Origin: an uncultured Ruminococcus sp.
GTDB lineage: Bacteria > Bacillota > Clostridia > Oscillospirales > Acutalibacteraceae
Direction of reading: 5' to 3'
DNA: 64,000 bases
Assembly: GCA_902777275.1 (NCBI GenBank)
Contig: CACYTI010000004.1
Coordinates: forward strand, 1-64,000
Shown here piece by piece: positions 25,848 through 34,633 of the stretch. Positions within the stretch are counted from its first letter, which is position 1. Each line of letters begins with the position of its first letter. The translations under genes were made by a program, and so were the position numbers. Below the pieces are notes generated by a model. That model was not told the origin of the DNA. It worked only from the letters and a program-made list of their open reading frames with translations, and did no database searches.

Positions 25848-26010
25848 AACTTCCCTTTCTATAAAAATACACATTGATTCACATTTTTCACACATACATA
25901 AAAACGGGCGAACCACGTCCGCCCCGCATATTCTGTTTCCTATTATATTATAAAATAATTTTTTGTCAAGAGTTACGCTGCTATTGTAACGTTTTTCCGA
26001 CATTGCGCCA

Positions 26011-26039
26011 AAAAAAGAGATTGGCGAAAAGCCAATCTC
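26011..26039 (-). terminator. terminator of the DUF4358 gene
   Basis: GAGATTGGC (26017-26025) and GCCAATCTC (26031-26039) pair; on the minus strand seven T residues follow. Confidence 0.85.
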
Positions 26040-26060
26040 CGTAATTCTTTTGCTGCTTAA

Positions 26061-26561
26061 TTATTTAATGCTGTCCTGAAACGTCTTGACCATAGCCTCG
26101 GCGTTATCGGTGATGATAAGACTTACAAAATTGCCGTCCTTTGTTACCTTGCACGCCTTGACCATATCAACCTTTTGGGGAGTGTATGAGGTGTAGGTGC
26201 TGAGAACATCGTCGTACGTATCTTTGAGAGCAGCCTCAACTCTGTCTGCCGCTTCGGCGTCAACAGCCTCGATAAGCACGATCTCAACAGGAGCGTTGGG
26301 GTCGGACTTGTCCATTTCAACGGCAAACTGCTTTACGTCGTCCATATTCATAGCGCGGTAATAATTCTTGACTTTTTTTGCTTCGGTGACCTTTTCGAGA
26401 GAGAGACCGTTTTCGCTGTTGATTTTGTCAAGAACGGCATTGAGGTCTACGCTTGCGGAAGCGCTGCTGCCGGTGTCGGCTTTTGATTCTCCGCCGCCGC
26501 AGCCGGCAAATACCGCTGTGGCCATAAACGCTGCGAGTACGAGTGCAATAATTCTTTTCAT
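26061..26561 (-). CDS. DUF4358 lipoprotein
   Basis: 166 residues from the ATG behind CGGAGGT. A lipoprotein signal (VFAGCGGG, Cys 20) precedes a domain with EIVLIEAVDAEAADRVEAAL, the pattern of DUF4358 proteins, whose function is unknown. It ends before a clear terminator, so it is a single-gene unit. Confidence 0.75.
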   Translation of the reverse strand: MKRIIALVLAAFMATAVFAGCGGGESKADTGSSASASVDLNAVLDKINSENGLSLEKVTEAKKVKNYYRAMNMDDVKQFAVEMDKSDPNAPVEIVLIEAVDAEAADRVEAALKDTYDDVLSTYTSYTPQKVDMVKACKVTKDGNFVSLIITDNAEAMVKTFQDSIK

Positions 26562-26639
26562 GTTTACCTCCGTAAAAATAATTATTAATATTTTTTTAGG
26601 GCTTACCCTCATTATTATATTATAAAATTTTTACTTGTC

Positions 26640-27078
26640 AATACTTATTATAATTTTGTAAACATTTACAGCGTGACGCTGTACCCGGGGCGGCTTTGGA
26701 CAACGTCGTTTAAAGATATCCTTCCATAAACGCCGCGTCAGAACGGGTGACGTTGGGTAAATATGTCGTTATCCTTGCACGGTTGTAAAAATATATGATG
26801 TTATCCTTTGACTCGTAGGGACAGCCCTTGCGGCTGTCCTTGGGCATTGAATCAAACGTTTTGTTTCCTATCGCAATCGGACGGGGTAACAACCTCGGTG
26901 CAAGGGAGCCCGCAAGGGGCTCCACTACAACCATATTTAAACATACAACAGTCGTTTAAATTCAGTTTTCAGCGACATGGCTTGCCCCTGTCAAAACGTT
27001 TCCTGTAAATCTGCATTTAAACGCGTGAGCAAAACCCATGAATAAGCCAACGTTAAGAAGCGCGGATTGCCCGTCGGC
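26640..27078. other. gene-free stretch with palindromic repeats
   Basis: About 440 bases without a convincing gene. It holds GGACAGCC-CTTGC-GGCTGTCC (26819-26839) and GGGAGCCC-GCAA-GGGGCTCC (26904-26923), the latter shared with 21363. The remainder has short open frames on both strands but no ribosome sites, and it looks like decayed DNA. Confidence 0.55.
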
Positions 27079-29781
27079 TCAGCCGACCTTTTCGGTAATT
27101 CTCTTGTATTCGTCCTGCATAATGCCGCCGAAGCTCTGTTGGTCGAGCTCCAAGGTCTCCTCGGCTACGGCTGATTTATCGGCGAACGCGTCGAACACCG
27201 CCTGCTTTTCCTTTAAAAGCTGCGTGATTTTTTCGTCAACCGTGTCCTCGCACAGCAAACGGTAGACGAGCACGCTGCGCGACTGTCCCATTCGGTAGGC
27301 GCGCGAAACAGCCTGATTTTCAATCGACGGCTTGAACTGCGGCTCGCAAATCACGATTACGCTTGCCGACTGAATGTTAAGCCCCGTTCCTCCCGACTGT
27401 ATCTGAGCGGTGAGCACTGCGCCCTCGGGAGCCTTGTCAAACTCGTCGATAAGCTCCTGCCTGCGCTGAGGCGGGACAGAACCGTTTATCGGACCGACGC
27501 ACCTGTCGCCTAACATTCTGCTTATTTTGTTTACGGTGTCGAGGAAGAACGAGAACACAATGACCTTTCTGCCGTCGTCTCCCGCTTCATCAAGCAGCTC
27601 GTTTAGCCGCCTTGCCTTTGAGGACAGCGACAGATCGTCCACCGCCCACGATACTCTGCGGGCATCGGCGTATTTCTGATTGATAACCGCCTGCTCATAC
27701 AGCGCCTCTTCCTCCTTGCCGAGAGTACACCACTCAAAGCTTTCGGTCAGCTCGGGAAGCTCTGTTAACACGTCCTCGCGGCGGCGGCGGTAATAAACGG
27801 GAGCGACCGCTTCTCTGAACTGCGGAGCGCCCGACATGAACGCAAGGCTCTTGACTCTTTCGGCTATCTCGGGGCGAAGAACCTGAATGAGCGAGATCAT
27901 CTCGTCAACGCGGTTTTCGATTGCCGTGCCCGTCATAAACAGCAGCTTATCCGACTTGGCGCAGAGCTTTCTAACGTTCATGCTGCGCCTTGCCTCGGTA
28001 TTTTTAATGTAATGCGCCTCGTCCACAACCATCATGTCAAGCTTTGACGAATAGTTGTCGCTGAAAAATCCCGTTGTTTCATATGTTGTGACGGCTACGC
28101 CGCCCGATTGCTTCCAGCTGTTTAAGGCGGCCTCCTTTTTGGTTCCGTGAACCATTGAAACCGTCAGATCGCTGTGCTTTGATATCTCGCGGCACCAGTT
28201 TGACAGCACGCTCGCGGGACATACAACGACAAATCTCTCGGCTCCCGTGTTGCGAAGGGAAACCATTACCGCGATAGCCTGGACGGTTTTGCCCAGACCC
28301 ATTTCGTCGCCGAGCAGCACCCGCTGTTGGTGCAGAGCGTACTTCACGCCCCACTCCTGATATCTTCTCAGCTCACAGCGAAGTCCCTCGGGATAAAACG
28401 GCTCGTTCTGTATTTCGTGCGCCAAGTCCTCGGGAAGCCCGTAAATCCCGTTGTCGTTGCCGAGCATTCCGGGGGCGAATTCCTCAATTACATTATAATA
28501 GCGCACCGTGTTGTCGGCGAAGTGCTGCCACGCGCGTGCGGGAGTTACCGAAATATTGCCCGTGACCGCCGACATCTGCCGCAGCTTATTGCCGTAATCA
28601 CCGTCTAAAAGCTGTGAAAGATAGTTGTAAGCGCCCTTGACTGCGGTTTTTTCGGAGTCGGGGGTGAAAAGCCAGAGCACACCGTTACCGACGTCGCGAA
28701 GCGTTTCCGAAGCCCTCTCTATATTCTTTGAATGCTCTTTGGTGGTTTTCAGATATTCGCTCAGGCTGTCGCTTATCAAAATATATCTGCAAATCGCTTG
28801 TACAAGAGCGGTTGATTCTTTTGTCTTGTTGTCGGTGCTCAGTTTGATTTTGACCGAGCCCTTTGATTGCTCCGCGAGACTGTCGGCGATTTTTTTGATT
28901 TCCACAGCTCCCTCGGGGCTTATACCGTTGACCGCCGCAAGTCTATTAGGTGACGCCGAGCGGATATCCGCCATTGTATTAAAACCGCAGTCGCGCAGGG
29001 TTTTAACGCGGTAGCCGCCCTTTCCCCTGTTGACCTCCTCAACGGGAACCTCCCGCAGTATCTCGTCTGCGCCCTTCATGGCAAAATCGTCGCAGGCGCG
29101 CTTTATTTCATCTTTTGAGCGGTCAAGCTCCTTTTCCGCCCTGGCAAACGGAGCGGTCAGTGCGTTGTGACGCTCGATAAGCTTTTCAAATTCTCCGATC
29201 GCCGTGTCCGACCTTACACGGGCGAGCGCGGACTTTGACTCCTTGTAATATATATCCTTATTCCGCTGCAGCTCTTCCCACGCCTCGACCGGCGTTATCC
29301 GCTCGATCTTCTCAACATCTGCTGCCATACCCTCGGTATATTTGGCGTAGTCGCTGTTCATAAGCTCGGTTAAAGCAGCGTAAGCCTTTGCCGCCTCCTG
29401 CTTTTTGGCGGAGGACGCGAACAGCCGCTTTAAGCCGCCTGCGGTTTCTGATAGTTTTTTTGTATTCGCCTGAACCTCGGCGCGGCGAGGCTCCGTCATT
29501 TGTTTGCAATATCTTGATATCGGTTTAAGCTTTTGGCAGCAAACGATATCGCGGGCAAGAGCATCTGACCCTCTCGGAGCCTTTACGCCCTCTTTTCCGC
29601 GCACGACCTCGTCGCGAAGAAGATTCTCAAACGCGCGGTAGCCCAGCATTCCCTTAGCCTGCTTTTCCGCTTCGGCGCGGTAGATCTCAAAAGCGTTTAT
29701 CAGCTTTTCATGCTGTCGCTGCATATTCTGAACGGACGAAAGCAGCTCTTTAGCTTCCTTTGCGCTGAATTCAAGCGCCAT
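27079..29781 (-). CDS. SNF2-family helicase with long N-terminal region
   Basis: 900 residues. The first 270 residues are helical and charged. Around 275-330 is a helix-hairpin-helix-like piece (MADIRSASPNRLAAVNGISP). The SNF2 core follows: LLGDEMGLGKTVQAIAV (motif I), VVDEAHYIKN (II), LLFMTGTAIENR (III), then the second lobe with KVIVFSFF, QIQSGGTGLNIQ and AVSRAYRMGQSRSVLVYRL (VI). It should remodel protein-DNA complexes. SNF2 proteins of this size occur both in housekeeping and in defence settings; no partner genes are nearby. Confidence 0.85.
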   Translation of the reverse strand: MALEFSAKEAKELLSSVQNMQRQHEKLINAFEIYRAEAEKQAKGMLGYRAFENLLRDEVVRGKEGVKAPRGSDALARDIVCCQKLKPISRYCKQMTEPRRAEVQANTKKLSETAGGLKRLFASSAKKQEAAKAYAALTELMNSDYAKYTEGMAADVEKIERITPVEAWEELQRNKDIYYKESKSALARVRSDTAIGEFEKLIERHNALTAPFARAEKELDRSKDEIKRACDDFAMKGADEILREVPVEEVNRGKGGYRVKTLRDCGFNTMADIRSASPNRLAAVNGISPEGAVEIKKIADSLAEQSKGSVKIKLSTDNKTKESTALVQAICRYILISDSLSEYLKTTKEHSKNIERASETLRDVGNGVLWLFTPDSEKTAVKGAYNYLSQLLDGDYGNKLRQMSAVTGNISVTPARAWQHFADNTVRYYNVIEEFAPGMLGNDNGIYGLPEDLAHEIQNEPFYPEGLRCELRRYQEWGVKYALHQQRVLLGDEMGLGKTVQAIAVMVSLRNTGAERFVVVCPASVLSNWCREISKHSDLTVSMVHGTKKEAALNSWKQSGGVAVTTYETTGFFSDNYSSKLDMMVVDEAHYIKNTEARRSMNVRKLCAKSDKLLFMTGTAIENRVDEMISLIQVLRPEIAERVKSLAFMSGAPQFREAVAPVYYRRRREDVLTELPELTESFEWCTLGKEEEALYEQAVINQKYADARRVSWAVDDLSLSSKARRLNELLDEAGDDGRKVIVFSFFLDTVNKISRMLGDRCVGPINGSVPPQRRQELIDEFDKAPEGAVLTAQIQSGGTGLNIQSASVIVICEPQFKPSIENQAVSRAYRMGQSRSVLVYRLLCEDTVDEKITQLLKEKQAVFDAFADKSAVAEETLELDQQSFGGIMQDEYKRITEKVG

Positions 29782-29880
29782 AAACTCGCCTCCCTAAAAT
29801 TTATGCCGTAATTATATCAGTTTTTTCGACAAAAAGCAACTGTACACGGCAAAAGACTTATGAACAATTATAAAAATACC

Positions 29881-29908
29881 TTGAATTATCCTAAAAATGT
29901 AGTATAAT
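29881..29908 (+). promoter_or_regulatory. promoter TTGAAT-16-TATAAT
   Basis: TTGAAT at 29881-29886 and TATAAT at 29903-29908; an imperfect CACGGG...CCCGTG hairpin follows in the leader before the transporter gene. Confidence 0.65.
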
Positions 29909-29963
29909 TTAATAGCACGGGATCGCAACCCCGTGAGCAAAGTTTTTTTAGGAGAGATTTAAG

Positions 29964-31490
29964 ATGGAAAAGAGAAGTCAGTGGAGCTCGCGCTTCACAT
30001 TCATTCTCGCCGCTATCGGTTCGGCGGTCGGTCTTGGCAACGCGTGGCGTTTTCCGGGACTCGCCGCAAAGCACGGAGGCGGCACGTTTTTGGCGGTTTA
30101 TCTGTTAGCCATGCTGGTTATGGGTATTCCGCTGCTGATGATGGAGATATCCATAGCGAGAAAGTTCCGCAAGGGCGCTATTGAGTCCATGCGCGGAATT
30201 GGCAAAAAATGGGAGCCTGTCGGTTGGGCGGCGACCTCAAACGCCTTTGTGATAGTGTGCTACTATTCGGTCGTGTTCGCGTGGGTTATCCTTATGTTCG
30301 TGAACTCATGGCAGTTCGCCGGCATGACGGGCGATTCCGAAAAGGCGTCGAGTCTGTTCTTCAACCTGACCGAAACGACGGGAGCTATTGAAGGCTTCGG
30401 GATCCCGTGGCAGGTAGGGCTTTGCCTGCTTGCGGCGTGGGGACTTATATTCTTCTGTATCCGCAACGGCGCAAGCTCGGTGGGCAAGGTCGTTAAATTC
30501 ACGGTGTTCGCGCCTGTTGTACTGCTGCTCATCATGGCGATAAAGGGCTGCACAATGCCCGGCGCTATTGACGGCATCAAGCTTCTGTTCGTACCCGACG
30601 TTTCGGCGTTTTCCGACCCGTCGCTGTGGGTTGACGCCATAGGACAGGTGTTTTACAGCCTTTCGATCATGATGGCGATCATGTTTGCTTACGGCTCATA
30701 CGTAGGCAACGACGCCGACATTGCGGCAGACGCCATGATCATCGCTTTTTCCGATATGGCTATAAGCGTGCTTTCGGGAATTGTTCTGTTCTCAACAATG
30801 GGCGGCACAGGTATGCTCGATCAGGTCACCGACAGCGGCATAGCTACCGCGTTTATCGTGTATCCTCAGGCAATAGTCAACCTGACAGATATAGGCTGGT
30901 TCAACGCCGTATTCGGAGCTATATTCTACTTAATGCTTATAACCCTTGCAATTGACAGCGCGTTCTCGATCGTAGAGGGAGTTTCCGCCGCAATTGCGGA
31001 CAAGTTCCATATCAAGCCCAAAAAGGTCACGCTTGCCATTTGCATAATTGCGGGCGTTATCTCAATTGCGTTCATCACGCAGGCGGGTCTTGCATGGCTC
31101 GACATCGTTGACAACTGGGCTAACAACGTCAACCTTATTTTGGTAGGCGTTTTAGAGTGCGTTGCTATCGGCTGGACTTTCAGCCTGAGAAAGGTTCTCA
31201 CCGAGGTGAACAAAAACGCGAAAAGATTCAAAATGCCGTACTGGTGGTTCAACGCGTCAATCAAGTTTGTTGCTCCCGTGCTTCTTTTAGGGCTGTTTGT
31301 GTGGAATATGATCGTGCTGTTCGGCGAAAAGGGCGGCAGCTACGGCGATTATCCCATTTGGGCGCAGGTAGTTGCAGGCTGGGCAGTTTCAGTGCTCGTA
31401 TTCGCAAGCGGATTCATCGCGAAAATCTTTGTAAATCAACGCAAAATTAATGGCTACACAGAGGACGAGGTCGTCTGGAAAGAGAATTGA
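29964..31490 (+). CDS. sodium-dependent transporter, NSS (SNF) family
   Basis: 508 residues with about twelve membrane helices. The first helix carries the family signature RFTFILAAIGSAVGLGNAWR and FPGLAAKHGGGTFL, which builds the sodium and substrate sites. Bacterial members such as LeuT take up amino acids; this one has the extended length of the YocR-like branch. TTAGGAGAG precedes the ATG. Single gene between a promoter and a terminator. Confidence 0.9.
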   Translation: MEKRSQWSSRFTFILAAIGSAVGLGNAWRFPGLAAKHGGGTFLAVYLLAMLVMGIPLLMMEISIARKFRKGAIESMRGIGKKWEPVGWAATSNAFVIVCYYSVVFAWVILMFVNSWQFAGMTGDSEKASSLFFNLTETTGAIEGFGIPWQVGLCLLAAWGLIFFCIRNGASSVGKVVKFTVFAPVVLLLIMAIKGCTMPGAIDGIKLLFVPDVSAFSDPSLWVDAIGQVFYSLSIMMAIMFAYGSYVGNDADIAADAMIIAFSDMAISVLSGIVLFSTMGGTGMLDQVTDSGIATAFIVYPQAIVNLTDIGWFNAVFGAIFYLMLITLAIDSAFSIVEGVSAAIADKFHIKPKKVTLAICIIAGVISIAFITQAGLAWLDIVDNWANNVNLILVGVLECVAIGWTFSLRKVLTEVNKNAKRFKMPYWWFNASIKFVAPVLLLGLFVWNMIVLFGEKGGSYGDYPIWAQVVAGWAVSVLVFASGFIAKIFVNQRKINGYTEDEVVWKEN

Positions 31491-31525
31491 TTCCTTTTTA
31501 GAATAAAAATATTTATATTTAAAGA

Positions 31526-31560
31526 AAACGCTTCCGGTATTCTCAGCCGGAAGCGTTTTC
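31526..31560. terminator. bidirectional terminator
   Basis: AACGCTTCCGG and CCGGAAGCGTT pair with A-rich and T-rich flanks, between the NSS transporter gene and a convergent small gene. Confidence 0.8.
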
Positions 31561-31578
31561 AGTTGGCAATAAACAGTT

Positions 31579-31665
31579 TTATTCTCTGCTGTAATAGAGC
31601 AGGCACATGAAGGTCACGCCCGCAAAGCAGCCGATGAAAGTACCAATGATGATTCCCGCTAACAT
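31579..31665 (-). CDS. DUF3789-type small membrane protein
   Basis: 28 residues, almost entirely one membrane helix: MLAGIIIGTFIGCFAGVTFM followed by CLLYYSRE. The length and sequence fit DUF3789 proteins, tiny membrane proteins of Firmicutes with no known role. A strong GGGAGGT stands 6 bases before the ATG, which marks this short frame as real. Confidence 0.75.
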   Translation of the reverse strand: MLAGIIIGTFIGCFAGVTFMCLLYYSRE

Positions 31666-31742
31666 AATATTACCTCCCTCGCCAAACTGATTTTGACAAT
31701 TATTCCTCGCACAATGTGCAATAATAAATTGGGGTGAATGAA

Positions 31743-32552
31743 TTGCGCACTGTGTATGTAGATGTTTTGGTCGTTGTAAATATGCTGATTGATCTGATTC
31801 TCCTGCTGTGTGCGGGTCAGCTTCTCCATCTGAGGACAAAGCCCGTTCGGGTGCTGATAGCATCGGGTCTTGGAGGTTTTTCCGGTCTTGCAGCTCTTTT
31901 GCCTGAGATACCGTTTCCGCTGAACATAGCGCTTGACGTGCTCACCGCCGCTCTGCTGGTGTTAGCCGCCTTCGGCAAAACAGATCTGAAAAGCTTTTTA
32001 ACGCGGACGCTCGTGCTGTTTTCGGTGTCGTTCTCGTTCAGCGGGATAATGCTGTTCGTCTGCACCGCCTTCCGCCCGAAAGGGGTCGAGGTTTACAACG
32101 ACGTAGTATATTTTAACATCTCTCCCCCGCTATTAATTATACTGACTCTGCTGTGTTATTATACGCTGAGGCTGCTCAAAAGGTTCACGGGCGGAGCCGT
32201 CGGGAAACGCGTGTGCACCGTAACCCTGCGCTGCGCCGGAAAGGAGGTCAGCTTCAGAGCGCTGGTTGATACGGGCTGTCAGGTCAGAGAACCCTTTTCG
32301 GGTGAATTTGTAATTATCACCGAAAAAAGCTGTCTGCCGGATTTTTGTTTTTTAAGTTTCTCCAAGAGAATTATACCGTTCAGCAGCTTAGGCGGCACGG
32401 GGATTCTTGAGGGCGTGAGAGCGGAAGAGGTTCTGATTGACGGCAACGAGATTTCGGACAGCGTTTACATCGGCATATGCGACGGCGTTATACGCGGAGA
32501 GGTCAGGGCAATCGTCCCCTTTGAGATAATCAAAAATTTGAATGCGAGGTAA
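31743..32552 (+). CDS. spoIIGA: sigma-E processing peptidase SpoIIGA
   Basis: 269 residues if translation begins at the TTG at 31743, 6 bases after GGGGTG; a GTG at 31734 overlaps that site. Five N-terminal membrane helices precede a cytoplasmic aspartic-protease domain with [15 protein letters not shown] (D-T-G). In sporulation the protein cleaves the pro-sequence of sigma-E in the mother cell once a forespore signal arrives. The sigE gene starts 4 bases after its stop, the arrangement known from Bacillus and Clostridium. Confidence 0.88.
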   Translation: MRTVYVDVLVVVNMLIDLILLLCAGQLLHLRTKPVRVLIASGLGGFSGLAALLPEIPFPLNIALDVLTAALLVLAAFGKTDLKSFLTRTLVLFSVSFSFSGIMLFVCTAFRPKGVEVYNDVVYFNISPPLLIILTLLCYYTLRLLKRFTGGAVGKRVCTVTLRCAGKEVSFRALVDTGCQVREPFSGEFVIITEKSCLPDFCFLSFSKRIIPFSSLGGTGILEGVRAEEVLIDGNEISDSVYIGICDGVIRGEVRAIVPFEIIKNLNAR

Positions 32553-32556
32553 TGAA

Positions 32557-33252
32557 ATGAACGGAATACTGCTGAAAATCAGGCTGTTTTTCACAACAGA
32601 CAACACGGTTTTCTACATTAACGGGAGCGACGCGCTGCCGCCGCCGATGAGCAAGGCGGAGGAACGCGCCGTGCTTGACAGAATCAAATCGGGCGACGAG
32701 CGCGCCCGCGAGCCGCTGATCGTGCATAATCTTCGGTTGGTGGTATACATCGCCAAAAAATTCGAGTCTCCCGGAGCAGGCGCCGAGGATCTTATTTCAA
32801 TAGGCACAATAGGGCTTATAAAGGCGGTGAACACTTTTTCTCCCGACAAAAACATAAAGCTTGCAACCTACGCCAGCCGGTGCATAGAAAATGAGATTTT
32901 GATGTTTCTGCGCAAGTCCTCCCAGCTAAAAAACGAGGTTTCGATCGACGAGCCTCTGAACACCGATCGCGACGGAAACGAACTGCTTCTCTGCGACATT
33001 TTAGGCAGCGATGCCGATGAGATCAACCAGAACCTTGAGCACGAAATGGAGCGTAAGCTTGTGCTGAGAGAAGTATCGAGGCTGAGCGCGCGCGAGTGCC
33101 GCATGATGGAGCTGCGCTTCGGGTTGAACGGCAACAAAGAGCACACACAAAAAGAGGTCGCGGATATGCTCGGGATCTCGCAGTCGTATATTTCAAGACT
33201 GGAGAAAAAAATAATCCGTCACCTGAAAGAAAGACTTGAGGCTGCGGCTTGA
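32557..33252 (+). CDS. sigE: RNA polymerase sigma factor SigE, mother-cell sporulation
   Basis: 231 residues from the ATG at 32557 (GCGAGGT upstream). The first 30 residues form the pro-sequence removed by SpoIIGA. Region 2 is [20 protein letters not shown] with [19 protein letters not shown]; region 4 is the helix-turn-helix [20 protein letters not shown]. It directs early mother-cell gene expression. Its presence with spoIIGA argues that the organism can form spores. Confidence 0.93.
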   Translation: MNGILLKIRLFFTTDNTVFYINGSDALPPPMSKAEERAVLDRIKSGDERAREPLIVHNLRLVVYIAKKFESPGAGAEDLISIGTIGLIKAVNTFSPDKNIKLATYASRCIENEILMFLRKSSQLKNEVSIDEPLNTDRDGNELLLCDILGSDADEINQNLEHEMERKLVLREVSRLSARECRMMELRFGLNGNKEHTQKEVADMLGISQSYISRLEKKIIRHLKERLEAAA

Positions 33253-33344
33253 AACTGCACCCGATCCGCACTTCTGAACAGCATAAAAATCCTTCCTCCA
33301 ATTCCCGCGTTAAAATGCGCCGTTGAAGGAATTATTATTTCTTA

Positions 33345-33704
33345 TCAAAGGTCGCTGTTTTCGCCGTCATCTGCCACGGTGCTTTCCGTTTCGTCTGTCA
33401 TTTCAGCGTCGGTTGTTGCTTCGTCAGCCGTTGTGTCATCGGCGGTTTCGTCCTGCTCGTTGCCTATGATTCCGTCGTCGTCCGACACCTTACCGTTGTC
33501 GTTCATTCTTTCAGCCTCGTCAACGACAGCCGAAACAGCCTTTGTAACGCCTTCGCCGATATTGTCGGCAATGCTTTCGACGTTTGAAGCAACGTTTGAG
33601 GCGATTGATTCACGCTTTGACACATCGCTCTCGCTTCCTCCGCAGCCTGCGGTCACACTTGAAATTACAGCCGCCGCGAACAGCACACAAAATAATTTTT
33701 TCAT
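33345..33704 (-). CDS. small acidic lipoprotein
   Basis: 119 residues. Lipobox VTAGCGG (Cys 21) after a short signal peptide; the mature part is almost all Asp, Glu, Ala, Ser and Thr in its second half, probably disordered. No domain is recognised. AAGGAT precedes the ATG. Confidence 0.65.
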   Translation of the reverse strand: MKKLFCVLFAAAVISSVTAGCGGSESDVSKRESIASNVASNVESIADNIGEGVTKAVSAVVDEAERMNDNGKVSDDDGIIGNEQDETADDTTADEATTDAEMTDETESTVADDGENSDL

Positions 33705-33787
33705 CTGAAATCATCCTTATATACAAAAATAGCGCCGTTGAATAACGACGCTGTTAGTATGTACGATATTTGATCAATTATTCGTGT

Positions 33788-34624
33788 TTATGTTTTAAGA
33801 CTCTTTTCGGATTCATCAGCTGTGCCTGAGGAATCATTTAACAATTGCAAATGCGGATACGGAATTGTTATGCCGTTTTTGTCAAAGGCGTTTTTCACAT
33901 CTTCCTCCATCCCGAAAAGCACGGGGTAGTAGTTTTCCTGCTTTGTCCAGACAAAAACAGTGACTTCAACGCCGCTGTCAAGGTGCTTTGAGATGTAAAC
34001 CTTTGATTCGGGTTCTTCGATAACAAGCTCGTTTTTGGAGATCACGTCGTAAATGACGCTCTTTACCTTGGTCAGGTTGTCCTCGTAGCTGACGGAGAAC
34101 TTCAAATCGACCCTGCGCGTTCCCGCCTCGGAGCAGTTTACAATGTTGTTCGAGGTCAGCTTTGAGTTTGGTATCTGAACAATGCGGTTGTCAAAGGTGT
34201 GGATTTTTGTGTAAAAAAGCCGTATGCTGTCCACATAGCCCTCAAAGCCGTCTAACTGGATCAAATCGCCCGCAGTAATGGGCTTGTTGAAAAGCACGAT
34301 TATACCGCTGACAAAATTTTTGAGCGTGTCCTGAAACGCAAGTCCCGCTGTCAGTCCCAAAGCGCCGAGCGCCGTTATCACCGAGTTGAGCTGCACTCCC
34401 GCAGTAGAAAGCGCGGTGATAACCACTGCGGTATACAGTGAAAAGCGCGTCATTGAAAACAGGAAGGTTTTTATGGTATGATCGAGCTTGGTTTTAAGCA
34501 GCGCTTTTTTAATCGGGACCAGCAGCAGCTTTACCAAAACGATGCCTATCGCAAGCGCGATCGCAAAAAACAAAAATCCCTCGGCAAAAATCAAAAAATC
34601 ACTTTTAAGTTTATCCCAATCCAT
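33788..34624 (-). CDS. MscS-family mechanosensitive channel
   Basis: 278 residues. Three N-terminal membrane helices, the third being the glycine/alanine-rich pore helix (ITALGALGLTAGLAFQDTLK and NFVSGI). The beta domain follows (AGDLIQLDGFEGYVDSIRLF, IPNSKL) and then the C-terminal cage. It opens under membrane tension to release solutes. The MORN-repeat gene ends 9 bases upstream, so the two probably share an mRNA. Confidence 0.88.
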   Translation of the reverse strand: MDWDKLKSDFLIFAEGFLFFAIALAIGIVLVKLLLVPIKKALLKTKLDHTIKTFLFSMTRFSLYTAVVITALSTAGVQLNSVITALGALGLTAGLAFQDTLKNFVSGIIVLFNKPITAGDLIQLDGFEGYVDSIRLFYTKIHTFDNRIVQIPNSKLTSNNIVNCSEAGTRRVDLKFSVSYEDNLTKVKSVIYDVISKNELVIEEPESKVYISKHLDSGVEVTVFVWTKQENYYPVLFGMEEDVKNAFDKNGITIPYPHLQLLNDSSGTADESEKSLKT

Positions 34625-34633
34625 TTTATTCTC

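Noticed and set aside
26640-27078. Small genes in the gap between the DUF4358 and SNF2 genes
   Set aside because: Short frames on both strands overlap palindromic repeats and lack ribosome sites.
27079-29781. SNF2 protein as part of a multi-gene defence system (DISARM, Zorya or similar)
   Set aside because: None of the partner genes of those systems is adjacent; the neighbours are a lipoprotein and a sodium-dependent transporter.
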